A model generated the notes under the pieces. That model did no database searches and was not told the origin of the DNA. It saw nothing but the letters and a program-made list of their open reading frames with translations. From assembly GCF_012113595.1 (NCBI RefSeq), contig NZ_CP050831.1, positions 5,332,001 through 5,396,000 on the forward strand: a stretch of DNA of 64,000 nucleotides, given 5' to 3'. Each line of letters begins with the position of its first letter. Within the stretch, counting starts at the first letter, position 1. This DNA comes from Bacteroides faecium. GTDB taxonomy: Bacteria; Bacteroidota; Bacteroidia; Bacteroidales; Bacteroidaceae. Shown piece after piece: positions 28,908-38,262 of the stretch. A program made the translations under genes and the position numbers.

Positions 28908-28941
28908 AAATGTACCCCGGACACACTATCGGGGTACATTT
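28908..28941 (-). terminator. Terminator of the padR-pspC unit
   Basis: 12-bp perfect stem AAATGTACCCCG/CGGGGTACATTT with a 10-nt loop, about 50 nt after the PspC-protein stop, followed on the reverse strand by TTTTGTTTG. Confidence 0.75.
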
Positions 28942-28989
28942 AGTTATAAAAGAATAAATATTATCCTTTTTTAATAGAACAAGAGTTAG

Positions 28990-30087
28990 TTAAGAGCAGT
29001 GTAAGCCGTATAAAGGCAGTTGCCATCCGAGGGCTGAAAGGTTAATTACCATAATGACTGCACCCAATATCCATAGAATCAGCAATGACCATTTCAAGCC
29101 TGTCCCCATCGGTGACCAATGGAACAACTGACGGAGAATAGTATAAAGGAAAGCTCCCAATGGAATACCAATCAGGGCAACTCCGGCAATCGTACCAAGC
29201 AGCGTCATCATAGGAGATACGGAAGTCACTGGCATCCAATTGATGGCAGGCAGCATTTCGTAAAGCAATGCCCCGCCACTGACCGCTACCGCAACAGCAG
29301 CGAATACCAAGGCTACCAGTACGACAGCCAATACAAACAGTACAGGGCAGCAGATAATCACCAAAGCTACCAGAAATATCTTAAAGAGGACGGCAGCGAT
29401 GGAAACAAACACATCCCCTACTTTCTGAAGAAAGGTACGGGGCTTGCCGGAATTCATATAATTATTGACTCCATCCGCTACCCGCTCGAAGCCGTCTGTC
29501 ACCGTTTTGCCAATATTCTCGATTGTGACGGCTTTTCCATGCATACTCAGTTTTTCTGCCGCTGTATGAGCTTCCGGTATAACAATCCATCCGATAATAT
29601 AGAGTATGATCATCGGACAGTAAGGGACAAATACCAAAATAATCATCAGAATACGCACCAAGGTGATATCCCAATCGAAATAAGCTGCCAGTCCTGATGC
29701 TACACCACCCAACAACTTATTATCCGGATCGCGGAACCAACGGCGCGGAGCGGCAGTATGCGTATAACTCTGATTACCGGAAGCAGACTGTTCCGTCTTT
29801 TTCTGGGAATCCACATCATCGTCAGTTATTCCAAAATCTTCCGGTTTACCTACACGTGCTATAATTTCTTCCACATCCGAAACGGTTATGACTTGTTTTC
29901 CTTCGGCTATTTTTTCAGCAAACAGTTCGGCAATACGCATTTCAATATCGTTTACGATTTCTTCCGCACCTTCCTGTTTACGAAAGTAATGCTTCAGATT
30001 AGACAGGTAATTGTCTAACAGACGGTAGGCATCATCATCTATATGATAGACAGTTCCTCCTAAATTGATGGTCAATGTCTTTTTCAT
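28990..30087 (-). CDS. PspC domain membrane protein
   Basis: 365 residues. The N-terminal ~90 residues are a soluble coiled region (KKTLTINLGGTVYHIDDDAYRLLDNYL). The PspC domain follows (RRWFRDPDNKLLGGVASGLAAYFDWDITLVRI, then two membrane helices and IVIPEA), and four further membrane segments make up the C-terminal half. PspC proteins sense or buffer membrane stress. It is co-transcribed with the PadR regulator 20 nt upstream, a common pairing in Bacteroidetes. Confidence 0.88.
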   Translation of the reverse strand: MKKTLTINLGGTVYHIDDDAYRLLDNYLSNLKHYFRKQEGAEEIVNDIEMRIAELFAEKIAEGKQVITVSDVEEIIARVGKPEDFGITDDDVDSQKKTEQSASGNQSYTHTAAPRRWFRDPDNKLLGGVASGLAAYFDWDITLVRILMIILVFVPYCPMIILYIIGWIVIPEAHTAAEKLSMHGKAVTIENIGKTVTDGFERVADGVNNYMNSGKPRTFLQKVGDVFVSIAAVLFKIFLVALVIICCPVLFVLAVVLVALVFAAVAVAVSGGALLYEMLPAINWMPVTSVSPMMTLLGTIAGVALIGIPLGAFLYTILRQLFHWSPMGTGLKWSLLILWILGAVIMVINLSALGWQLPLYGLHCS

Positions 30088-30107
30088 TTTAATTTTTTCT
30101 TTTCGGA

Positions 30108-30434
30108 TTATCTATTGGCAATATGGTTCACTGTTTCGTTCAATTCTTTCCAGGAGATTTCAAGTTCTCCCAGGAAGGCTTCTCCACTCTCTGTGAGTTT
30201 ATAATATTTGCGAGGTGGCCCCTGCGTGGATTCCACCCATTCATAGCTCAACAAATCGTCATTCTTCAGACGTGTCAGCAAAGGGTATAAAGTCCCCTCT
30301 ACTACAATTAGTTGGGCCTCTTTCAGTTTCTGAATGATGTCTGAAGCATAAGCAGGCTCCTTATGCAGCAAAAGCATGATGCAATATTCAAGCATGCCTT
30401 TTCTCATCTGGGATTTTACATTGTCTACTTTCAT
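30108..30434 (-). CDS. PadR family transcriptional regulator
   Basis: 108 residues, the short PadR form: winged-helix with MLEYCIMLLLHKEPAYASDIIQKL, the recognition region VEGTLYPLLTRLKNDDLLSYEW and the wing GPPRKYYKLTESGEAFL. Such proteins are ligand-responsive repressors of their own operon. A 23-bp near-perfect palindrome sits at its promoter (30476-30498), the probable operator, so it likely controls itself and the downstream pspC gene. Confidence 0.92.
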   Translation of the reverse strand: MKVDNVKSQMRKGMLEYCIMLLLHKEPAYASDIIQKLKEAQLIVVEGTLYPLLTRLKNDDLLSYEWVESTQGPPRKYYKLTESGEAFLGELEISWKELNETVNHIANR

Positions 30435-30456
30435 TATTCTCTTCTTTTGTATGGCA

Positions 30457-30498
30457 CAAATATATGCATAACTTTAGTACCTTGCATTGCAAAGTACT
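30457..30498 (-). promoter_or_regulatory. padR promoter -7 box with a PadR-type operator
   Basis: The reverse strand reads TATATTTG at 30464-30457 (exact TAnnTTTG), 22 nt before the padR ATG. The palindrome AGTACCTTGCA-T-TGCAAAGTACT at 30476-30498 has 10 of 11 arm positions paired and covers the -33 region. Its size and place fit a dimeric PadR repressor site. A third TATATTTG box at 30561-30568 on the + strand serves the divergent GNAT gene. Confidence 0.6.
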
Positions 30499-30560
30499 AT
30501 AAATTAATAATTATTAAAACATTAGAGAGTTTACACCTTATTATAAAAAGAAATAATGTC

Positions 30561-30568
30561 TATATTTG
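30561..30568 (+). promoter_or_regulatory. GNAT gene promoter, -7 box
   Basis: TATATTTG, exact TAnnTTTG, 32 nt before the ATG at 30600. No TTTG at the usual -33 distance. Confidence 0.5.
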
Positions 30569-30599
30569 TGCCCGTTAAACCACAAAAAAGAAAATACGT

Positions 30600-31100
30600 A
30601 TGTTTACTATTCGAAAAGCAACGGTCAACGATTGCGAACTTATCCATAAGATGGCAAAGGAAGTGTTTCCCGCCACTTACAATGAAATTTTATCTCCCGA
30701 ACAACTGGATTATATGATGGATTGGATGTATGCTCCCCGGAATATTCTCAAGCAAATGGAAGAAGAAAGGCATGTCTATTTCATCGCTTACAAAGATGGT
30801 GAGTTATGTGGATATGTTTCTGTGCAGCAACAGGAAAAGGATGTTTTCCATCTTCAGAAGATTTATGTCCTCCCCCACTTTCAGGGAACGCACTGCGGAA
30901 GTTTCCTGTTTAAAGAGGCTGTCAGATATATAAAAGAAGTGCATCCGGAACCTTGCTTGATGGAGCTGAATGTGAATCGTAACAATAAGGCATTGCAGTT
31001 TTATGAGCATATGGGGATGAGGAAACTGCGGGAAGGTGATTTTCCGATTGGTAACGGTTATTATATGAATGATTATATTATGGGATTGGATATTATTTAA
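30600..31100 (+). CDS. GNAT family N-acetyltransferase
   Basis: 166 residues with the GNAT core: MFTIRKATVNDCELIHKMAKEVFP at the start, the acetyl-CoA loop region HLQKIYVLPHFQGTHCGSFLF (motif A, QGTHCG in place of the usual QGxGxG/A), and LMELNVNRNNKALQFYEHMGM. It transfers an acetyl group to an unknown amine in the cytosol. Confidence 0.9.
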   Translation: MFTIRKATVNDCELIHKMAKEVFPATYNEILSPEQLDYMMDWMYAPRNILKQMEEERHVYFIAYKDGELCGYVSVQQQEKDVFHLQKIYVLPHFQGTHCGSFLFKEAVRYIKEVHPEPCLMELNVNRNNKALQFYEHMGMRKLREGDFPIGNGYYMNDYIMGLDII

Positions 31101-31140
31101 TAAGAAAAGGCTTGCAGATTGCTCTGCAAGCCTTTTCTTA
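31101..31140. terminator. Bidirectional terminator, 17-bp perfect stem
   Basis: TAAGAAAAGGCTTGCAG pairs perfectly with CTGCAAGCCTTTTCTTA around a 6-nt loop, with A/T flanks, between the converging GNAT (+) and POT transporter (-) genes. Confidence 0.9.
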
Positions 31141-31175
31141 TGATTATAATCCGGTATTATTTACCGGATTTATTT

Positions 31176-32843
31176 TTAAGCTACTTTTTCAAGTTTCTTC
31201 ATGATAGAGAAGATGAACAAGGCTGATAGCAGACAGCATACGATCAATACACTCCATACCATCCACAGTTGCATGCCACCCCACAGATAACCGATAATAG
31301 CAACCAAATAGTTACCGATAGCCGTAGCTACGAACCAGCCACCCATCATCATACCTTTATACTTGGGAGGAGCTACTTTCGACACGAAAGAAATACCCAT
31401 CGGAGAAAGCAACAATTCTGCAAAAGTCAATACGAGATAAGTAGAAATCAACCAGTTGGGAGAAACCAGGACATCCGGGCTAATGCCTGCTGTTTCCACT
31501 TCTTTCGGAGTAGGCAGCCCCATAGAGCCAACAGCCAAAATCAAGAAACCACAGGCTGCAATCACCATACCGATACCGATTTTACGGGGTGCGGAAGGTT
31601 CTTTCTTTCTCTTAGCCAAATAACCAAAGACAGCCAAAGAAACCGGAGTCAGAGCCACTACAAAGAACGGATTGAACTGCTGGAATATTTGAGGAAGGAT
31701 TTCTACGGTTGAATCCATGGAAGAATAGCTCCATACCAATATGCCTAATGAAGCTAACACAGCAACACCTGCAATCGCTTTACCACGACCTGTCTTGGAC
31801 TGAAAGAGGGAGAATGCGCCATAAACGGCAATAATAACAAGAACCAAATTCCATACATCGAATCCAAGACGATCAAGTCCGGTCACAGATTGAGTGGTAT
31901 AGTCACGCGCAAAGAATGTCATTGTCAAACCGTTCTGATGGAATGCCATCCAGAAGAAGATAACCACAGCAAATACAAGCAACAAAGCAACAATACGTTC
32001 TTTCGTTTGTGCCGGAGTCAATTCCGGTTCATTATTATTATTGTTTACAGCTTTAGCTTGCTTGGAGTTATAATCCGCATGCTTGAACATAGAACGGCAG
32101 CACACATAAATTGCCATTGAAATAATCAGAGAAATACAGGCTACGGCAAAACCATAGTTATAGGCTTCTGACAGTTTCTCAATATAGATATCACAGAATG
32201 CGGCTGTATCACCGGCAAAGCCTTGCGCAGCCTGTAATCCGCTAAGAGCAACATTTCCTTCCGGAGTAATAGTTCCGTTAAGGTATTGATGTGCCAATGA
32301 AGGAATTTGAGCATTATAAGTAAATCCTGCACCGCCTAAGATATAGTTGGTAACTTTGGTTGCAGCCGTCGGAGCAAATAAAGCACCTACGTTGATTGCC
32401 ATATAAAACAAGCTGAAAGCAGTGTCACGCTTTGAACTATATTCCGGAGAATCATAAAGGTTACCTACCATTACCTGCAAGTTTCCTTTAAATAGTCCTG
32501 TTCCACAAGCAATCAGAAACAGTGAACCGAACATCATCATCTTACCTGTGAGGTTCGCTGCCGTAGGAATCGCCAGCAACAGATAACCGATAAACATGAC
32601 AACGATACCTGTCGTTACCATCTTACCATAACCACACTTGTCAGCCAAGATACCGCCAATGAGAGGCATAAAATAAACTGCTGCCAGGAATGAACCAAAA
32701 ATAGTAGAAGTTTCTGCTGCTGTGTAACCAAATTTCGCTTGTAAGAAAAGTGTAAAGATAGCAAGCATCGTGTAGTAGCCAAAACGTTCGCCCGTGTTAG
32801 CCAAGGCTAAAGCGTATAGCCCTTTCGGTTGTCCTTCAAACAT
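31176..32843 (-). CDS. POT/PTR family peptide:H+ symporter
   Basis: 555 residues, about 14 membrane segments. The signature GERFGYYTMLAIFTLFL (ExxER-type first helix) and FSLFYMAINVGALFAP (PTR2 signature) are clear. It imports di- and tripeptides across the inner membrane using the proton gradient. Stand-alone transcription unit. Confidence 0.93.
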   Translation of the reverse strand: MFEGQPKGLYALALANTGERFGYYTMLAIFTLFLQAKFGYTAAETSTIFGSFLAAVYFMPLIGGILADKCGYGKMVTTGIVVMFIGYLLLAIPTAANLTGKMMMFGSLFLIACGTGLFKGNLQVMVGNLYDSPEYSSKRDTAFSLFYMAINVGALFAPTAATKVTNYILGGAGFTYNAQIPSLAHQYLNGTITPEGNVALSGLQAAQGFAGDTAAFCDIYIEKLSEAYNYGFAVACISLIISMAIYVCCRSMFKHADYNSKQAKAVNNNNNEPELTPAQTKERIVALLLVFAVVIFFWMAFHQNGLTMTFFARDYTTQSVTGLDRLGFDVWNLVLVIIAVYGAFSLFQSKTGRGKAIAGVAVLASLGILVWSYSSMDSTVEILPQIFQQFNPFFVVALTPVSLAVFGYLAKRKKEPSAPRKIGIGMVIAACGFLILAVGSMGLPTPKEVETAGISPDVLVSPNWLISTYLVLTFAELLLSPMGISFVSKVAPPKYKGMMMGGWFVATAIGNYLVAIIGYLWGGMQLWMVWSVLIVCCLLSALFIFSIMKKLEKVA

Positions 32844-32950
32844 ATAAACTAGAATATTAGATTAATAAAATTGATATTTTCTGCAAATATATACTTTTTT
32901 TAATTCATTCAAAGAATATGTAGGCATATTTGCTCTATAAATAATAGGAT

Positions 32951-33430
32951 TTATTCCTCAAATAAACGACTAATTTCCGCTCGCGATTCGCGAATCAAAT
33001 CTTCTGGAGCTAATTTTATCTGAAGCCCCCTCACTCCGGCACTCACATAAATATACGGAAATTGCTGACAAGTCTCATGAATATAGGTAGGGAAATGCTT
33101 CTTCATGCCAATAGGAGAACAACCACCCCGGATATAACCTGTAAGCGGCAAAAGTTCCTTGACAGGTATCAAATCGCATTTCTTGTTACCGGAAGCTTTT
33201 GCTGCCAATTTTAAATCGACTTCGTGTTCGCCTGGGATGACGCAGACAAAATATCCGCTCTTGTCGCCGTGAAGAACGAGCGTTTTGAATACTTGCTCTA
33301 TGTTCTCACCTAAGTTTGCTGCTACGTGAACGGCGCTCAGATCATTTTCATCTACTTCGTAGGGAATTAGCTCATAAGCTATTTTCGCCTTGTCCAGCAG
33401 CCGTGCAGCATTCGTTTTATTGATTTTCAT
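32951..33430 (-). CDS. ybaK: Cys-tRNA(Pro)/Cys-tRNA(Cys) deacylase
   Basis: 159 residues, the full YbaK/EbsC length. Motifs: KINKTNAARLLDKAKIAYELIPYE at the start, VFKTLVLHGDKSGYFVCVIPGEHEVDLK with the conserved catalytic-type Lys, and GYIRGGCSPIGMKK. It hydrolyses Cys misattached to tRNA-Pro, a translation proofreading step. Confidence 0.93.
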   Translation of the reverse strand: MKINKTNAARLLDKAKIAYELIPYEVDENDLSAVHVAANLGENIEQVFKTLVLHGDKSGYFVCVIPGEHEVDLKLAAKASGNKKCDLIPVKELLPLTGYIRGGCSPIGMKKHFPTYIHETCQQFPYIYVSAGVRGLQIKLAPEDLIRESRAEISRLFEE

Positions 33431-33459
33431 TTTCGTTGTATTTAAAGGTATACTATGAT

Positions 33460-33500
33460 AAGTGCCAACCCACCGGAGACTATCCGGTAAATTGGCACTT
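33460..33500 (-). terminator. Terminator of uvrA
   Basis: Outer stem AAGTGCCAA/TTGGCACTT and inner stem ACCGG/CCGGT, 12 nt after the uvrA stop on its strand. Confidence 0.75.
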
Positions 33501-33511
33501 TATGATTCTGA

Positions 33512-36352
33512 TTAAAGCCCCAGTTCTTCGCGAAGAAACTTAGGTGTATATCCTTTAGGGCTCTTCGCAACTTCTTCGGGTGTTCCATAGCTAAGGAGTT
33601 CTCCCCCGCCCTTGCCACCTTCAGGGCCCATGTCGATGATATAATCCGCCATTTTAATCACATCCAGATTATGCTCGATCACAATTACCGTGTTGCCTTT
33701 GTCTACAAGTTTGTTCAGGACACCCATCAATACGCGTATATCTTCAAAATGGAGTCCGGTAGTCGGTTCGTCCAGAATATAAAGGGTTTTACCGGTATCT
33801 CTTTTGGAGAGTTCCGTTGCCAGTTTCACACGCTGGCTCTCGCCGCCGGAAAGAGTGGTGGAAGATTGTCCTAACTTGATATATCCCAGTCCGACGTCCT
33901 GTATGACTTTGATTTTATTTAGGATTTGCGGTACGTTTTCAAAGAATTCTACGGCACGATTGATTGTCATATCCAGCACATCAGCTATGGATTTCCCTTT
34001 GAAACGGACTTCCAGTGTTTCCCGGTTGTAACGTTTGCCATGGCAGACTTCACAGGGCACATAGACATCCGGCAGGAAATTCATTTCAATAGTCTTATAG
34101 CCGTTTCCCGTACATGCTTCACAACGACCGCCCGAAACATTAAAAGAGAAACGTCCCGGTTTATAACCGCGAATCTTCGCTTCCGGCAATCCAACAAACA
34201 AATTACGGATGTCCGAGAACACGCCGGTGTAAGTGGCAGGATTGGAACGGGGTGTACGCCCCAGCGGAGACTGGTCGACGTTGACCACCTTATCTATATT
34301 TTCCAATCCTTCAATAGAATCGTATTCCAGAGGATCTTGCAGGGAACGATAGAATTTCTGCGAAAGGATGGGTTGCAATGTCTCATTGATTAAAGTGGAT
34401 TTTCCACTTCCCGATACTCCCGTTACGCAAATCAGTTTTCCCAATGGAAATTCAACAGTAACATCTTTCAGGTTATTACCTTTCGCTCCTTTCAGCCAAA
34501 TAGATTTTCCGTTCCCTTTTCTACGTTTGACGGGAACTTCTATCTTCATCTTTCCGTTCAGGTATTGAGAAGTCATTGTGTCGGTCTTTACCATCTCCTG
34601 CGGAGTTCCGGCAAAAACTACTTCTCCACCCAGGCGACCGGCTTTCGGCCCCATATCAATGACGTAATCGGCAGCCAACATCATATCTTTGTCATGTTCC
34701 ACTACAATCACGGAATTTCCCATATCACGAAGTTCTTTCAAAGAATTGATAAGACGCAGGTTATCGCGTTGATGCAGACCGATACTCGGCTCGTCAAGAA
34801 TATAAAGTACATTCACTAACTGGGAGCCGATTTGCGTTGCCAAACGGATACGCTGACTCTCTCCACCGGAAAGGCTGACAGAACTGCGGTTCAATGCCAG
34901 ATAATCCAAACCGACATCCAATAAGAACTTCAAACGTGTACGAATCTCTTTCAGTATTTCCACGGCGATTTTCTTCTGTTTATCAGAAAGGAATTCATCG
35001 ACTTTCATCAACCAGTCATATAACTCGTTAATGTCCATATTGGCCAGTTCGTTGATATTCTTATCATGAATACGGAAATGCAGCGCTTCTTTATTCAGTC
35101 GGGCGCCTTTACATTCGGGACAAACAGTCGTTTTAGCAAATTGTTCCGCCCATTTCTGTGCCGTAGCAGAAGCGTCTTTCTCCTGTAACATTTGGATATA
35201 CTTCACCACACCTTCGTAAGTGACGAAGTAGTCAGAAGAAGTTCCGATCAGAGAACTTTTGATTTTAATCCGTTCATCAGAGCCATACAGAACTTCGTCA
35301 ATCGCATCGTCGGGCAATTCCTTAACAGGAGTTTTCAATGTTGCGTCGTACTTGTCAAGCAGCGCTCCAATCTGCCAGAAAATCATGGCATTTTTATATT
35401 TTCCCAAAGGTGCTATTGCGCCTTCATAAATCGAAAGATCTCGGTCGGGAATCACTTTATCCACGTCAATCTGATTGACAATTCCCAGTCCTTTGCACTT
35501 CGGACACGCTCCTTGCGGAGAGTTGAAGGAGAAATTATGGGGAGCCGGTTCACGGTATGATAATCCGGTGACCGGACACATGAGACGTTTACTGTAATGA
35601 CGGATATTTTCCGACTGGGTATCCAGAATCATCATCAGTCCGTCACCTTGGCGCATGGCAGTTGCCACGCTCTGTTTCAGGCGTCGGTCATCCTTTTCCG
35701 TTACCACCAATTTATCAATGACTACTTCGACGTCGTGGTTCTTATAGCGGTCGAGTTTCATGCCATGCGTTATTTCACGCACTTCGCCATCTACACGTAC
35801 ATATAAGTATCCTTTTTTGCGTATCTGCTCGAACAGTTCCCGGTAGTGTCCTTTACGGGCACGAACCAGCGGGGCAAGCAGATATATTTTCTTTCCCGCA
35901 TAATCTTTCAGGATTAAGTCTAAAATCTGTTCTTCGGTATATTTCACCATTTCCTCACCGGACAGGTACGAATAGGCCACTCCCGCACGGGCATAGAGCA
36001 GACGGAGATAATCGTATATCTCGGTCGTTGTCCCTACGGTAGAACGGGGATTTTTATTCGTTGTTTTCTGTTCAATGGAAATAACCGGGCTCAAGCCTGT
36101 TATCTTATCGACATCCGGACGTTCCAGGTTACCCAGAAAATTACGGGCATACGCTGAAAAGGTTTCGATATAGCGGCGTTGTCCCTCAGCAAAAATTGTA
36201 TCAAAAGCCAGAGAAGATTTACCACTTCCGCTTAGTCCTGTAATGACAGTCAGACTGTTGCGGGGAATCTCGGCATCAATATCCTTCAAATTGTGTACTC
36301 GCGCACCGTACACGTTGATATATTCTGTTTCCTGCATATTCATATCTTCCAT
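33512..36352 (-). CDS. uvrA: Excinuclease ABC subunit A
   Basis: 946 residues, standard UvrA. Two ABC ATPase modules: Walker A GLSGSGKSSL near residue 40 and GVSGSGKSTL near 650, signatures NRSSVSLSGGESQRIRLA and QSSTTLSGGESQRVKLA. Zinc modules show CPKCKGLG, CPECKGAR, and CEACTGNGYKT with CEVCHGKRYN. It scans DNA for bulky lesions and loads UvrB, which is encoded 6.5 kb away (42898). Confidence 0.98.
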   Translation of the reverse strand: MEDMNMQETEYINVYGARVHNLKDIDAEIPRNSLTVITGLSGSGKSSLAFDTIFAEGQRRYIETFSAYARNFLGNLERPDVDKITGLSPVISIEQKTTNKNPRSTVGTTTEIYDYLRLLYARAGVAYSYLSGEEMVKYTEEQILDLILKDYAGKKIYLLAPLVRARKGHYRELFEQIRKKGYLYVRVDGEVREITHGMKLDRYKNHDVEVVIDKLVVTEKDDRRLKQSVATAMRQGDGLMMILDTQSENIRHYSKRLMCPVTGLSYREPAPHNFSFNSPQGACPKCKGLGIVNQIDVDKVIPDRDLSIYEGAIAPLGKYKNAMIFWQIGALLDKYDATLKTPVKELPDDAIDEVLYGSDERIKIKSSLIGTSSDYFVTYEGVVKYIQMLQEKDASATAQKWAEQFAKTTVCPECKGARLNKEALHFRIHDKNINELANMDINELYDWLMKVDEFLSDKQKKIAVEILKEIRTRLKFLLDVGLDYLALNRSSVSLSGGESQRIRLATQIGSQLVNVLYILDEPSIGLHQRDNLRLINSLKELRDMGNSVIVVEHDKDMMLAADYVIDMGPKAGRLGGEVVFAGTPQEMVKTDTMTSQYLNGKMKIEVPVKRRKGNGKSIWLKGAKGNNLKDVTVEFPLGKLICVTGVSGSGKSTLINETLQPILSQKFYRSLQDPLEYDSIEGLENIDKVVNVDQSPLGRTPRSNPATYTGVFSDIRNLFVGLPEAKIRGYKPGRFSFNVSGGRCEACTGNGYKTIEMNFLPDVYVPCEVCHGKRYNRETLEVRFKGKSIADVLDMTINRAVEFFENVPQILNKIKVIQDVGLGYIKLGQSSTTLSGGESQRVKLATELSKRDTGKTLYILDEPTTGLHFEDIRVLMGVLNKLVDKGNTVIVIEHNLDVIKMADYIIDMGPEGGKGGGELLSYGTPEEVAKSPKGYTPKFLREELGL

Positions 36353-36452
36353 AAATGCTGCAAAATTAATGTTTCCGCCCGAAATATGCTCCTAAAAAAG
36401 CACAATATTATTTTCTTAACTCAAATCTTATGAAGATATAGGGCATTATTTG

Positions 36453-36460
36453 TACCTTTG
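36453..36460 (+). promoter_or_regulatory. Promoter -7 box for the LysM gene
   Basis: TACCTTTG, exact TAnnTTTG, 35 nt before the ATG at 36495. It overlaps the longest possible reading frame (ATG at 36450), which argues for the downstream start. Confidence 0.55.
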
Positions 36461-36494
36461 TTCCTTGATTTCAAGAACCAATAGTTATAATTTG

Positions 36495-38255
36495 ATGAAA
36501 CCGATAAACCGAATATTCTTATTTCTGCTTTTTATAAGCGTTTCATACGCCGTCAGTTATGCACAGGAAAACCAGTCATATTTCTTGCATACCATCGAAA
36601 AAGGACAAAGTTTATACTCTATTTCCAAGATGTACAATGTCACGACATCGGATATTATCCGTTTGAATCCCGGTTGTGACGAGAAAATCTATGCCGGGCA
36701 ATCGATTAAGATTCCTAAAGGAAAAGAAAGCCAGAAAGGAGAAACCTTCCATACGATTCAAGCCGGAGAGACTTTGTACAAACTGACAACAATGTATAAT
36801 GTATCCGCAAAAGATATTTGTGAAGCCAATCCCGGTTTGAGTGCCGAGAATTTTCGTATCGGACAGGTTATCCTGATTCCACAGAAAGAGGAAAAGGAAG
36901 TTGCCGTCCAGACACCGGTTGAACAAAGCAGTATTCAAGGCCCTGTGGTTCCCAGATGCAAGGATATGCATAAGGTGAAACGCAAAGAAACAATTTTCAG
37001 CGTGAGCCGCGAATATGGAATCAGCGAACAGGAATTGATCGCTGCCAATCCCGAACTGAAAAAGGGAATGAAAAAAGGACAGTTCCTTTGTATCCCCTAC
37101 CCTGCAGCAACTACCGTGCAGCCTACCCAAAAAGAAGATCCTTATGCTATTCCACCGAGCAACAGCGAACTTTTCCGCAAGAGCAAAGAGACTCCCAAAG
37201 AGATGTCTACCATTAAAGCTGCATTAGTGTTGCCTTTCCAGGAAGACAAACGTATGGTGGAATATTACGAAGGTTTCCTCATGGCAGTGGATAGCCTGAA
37301 ACGCACTGGTACTTCGCTTGACTTATATGTGTATGATAGTGGCAAAGATGTTTCTACCTTAAATACGATTCTTGCCAAAAACGAGATGAAGAAGATGGAT
37401 GTAATCTTCGGTCCGATGCATCAGAACCAAATTAAACCTTTATCCGATTTCGCAGAAAAGAACGATATTCGTTTAGTGATTCCTTTCTCACAAAAAGGTG
37501 AAGAGGTATTCAATAATCCTGCCGTTTATCAAATCAATACGCCACAGTCTTATTTGTATTCGGAAGTTTACGAGCATTTTACCCGTCAATTTCCTAATGC
37601 ACACGTTATCTTTATTGAGCCGACAATTGCCGATAAGGAGAAAGCTGATTTTATCAGTGGTTTGAAGCAGGAATTGAAAAGCAAGGGAGTCTCGATGCAG
37701 ACAGTCAACGAAAGCGCTACGAAAGAAACATTGAAGGCAGCACTTCGTAATGACAAAGAGAACATCTTTATTCCAACATCAAGTACGAATGTGCTGCTAA
37801 TTAAGGCACTACCACAGTTAACTCTGTTAGTCAGGGACAATCCCGAACAAAATATTCACTTGTTTGGCTACCCGGAGTGGCAAATTTATACTAAAGACCA
37901 TTTAGATAGTTTCTTTGAACTGGATGTATATTTCTACTCTTCGTTCTATACGAATACATTATTCCCGGCGGCTGTGCAATTCACCAACGACTACCATAAA
38001 TGGTACAGCAAGGATTTAACAAGCAAATTTCCAAACTATGCAATGCTTGGATTTGACACTGGCTTCTTCTTCCTGAAAGGCCTGTCACGCTATGGCTCGG
38101 AACTTGAAAATAATCTGCCTAAAATGAGTCTGACTCCTATTCAGACCGGATTCAAATTCCAGCGTGTGAACAACTGGGGGGGATTTATTAATAAGAAGGT
38201 GTTCTTCATACGTTTCACTAAGAACTTTGAATTAGTAAAACTAGACTTCGAATAA
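36495..38255 (+). CDS. LysM-domain periplasmic protein with PBP1/LppC-like domain
   Basis: About 586 residues from the ATG at 36495, which gives a clean signal peptide (IFLFLLFISVSYAVSYAQ). Three LysM repeats follow (YFLHTIEKGQSLYSISKMYNV; FHTIQAGETLYKLTTMYNV; MHKVKRKETIFSVSREYGI), which bind peptidoglycan glycan strands. The C-terminal ~350 residues resemble the type-1 periplasmic-binding fold of LppC/YraM proteins (IKAALVLPFQED, VIFGPMHQNQIKPLSDF). Likely links envelope synthesis to the wall; no enzyme motif seen. The barrel gene starts 7 nt later. Confidence 0.85.
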   Translation: MKPINRIFLFLLFISVSYAVSYAQENQSYFLHTIEKGQSLYSISKMYNVTTSDIIRLNPGCDEKIYAGQSIKIPKGKESQKGETFHTIQAGETLYKLTTMYNVSAKDICEANPGLSAENFRIGQVILIPQKEEKEVAVQTPVEQSSIQGPVVPRCKDMHKVKRKETIFSVSREYGISEQELIAANPELKKGMKKGQFLCIPYPAATTVQPTQKEDPYAIPPSNSELFRKSKETPKEMSTIKAALVLPFQEDKRMVEYYEGFLMAVDSLKRTGTSLDLYVYDSGKDVSTLNTILAKNEMKKMDVIFGPMHQNQIKPLSDFAEKNDIRLVIPFSQKGEEVFNNPAVYQINTPQSYLYSEVYEHFTRQFPNAHVIFIEPTIADKEKADFISGLKQELKSKGVSMQTVNESATKETLKAALRNDKENIFIPTSSTNVLLIKALPQLTLLVRDNPEQNIHLFGYPEWQIYTKDHLDSFFELDVYFYSSFYTNTLFPAAVQFTNDYHKWYSKDLTSKFPNYAMLGFDTGFFFLKGLSRYGSELENNLPKMSLTPIQTGFKFQRVNNWGGFINKKVFFIRFTKNFELVKLDFE

Positions 38256-38262
38256 TACGAAA

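Noticed and set aside
30561..31100. GNAT motif A with QGTHCG as a dead enzyme
   Set aside because: The acetyl-CoA loop tolerates such changes and the rest of the fold is intact.
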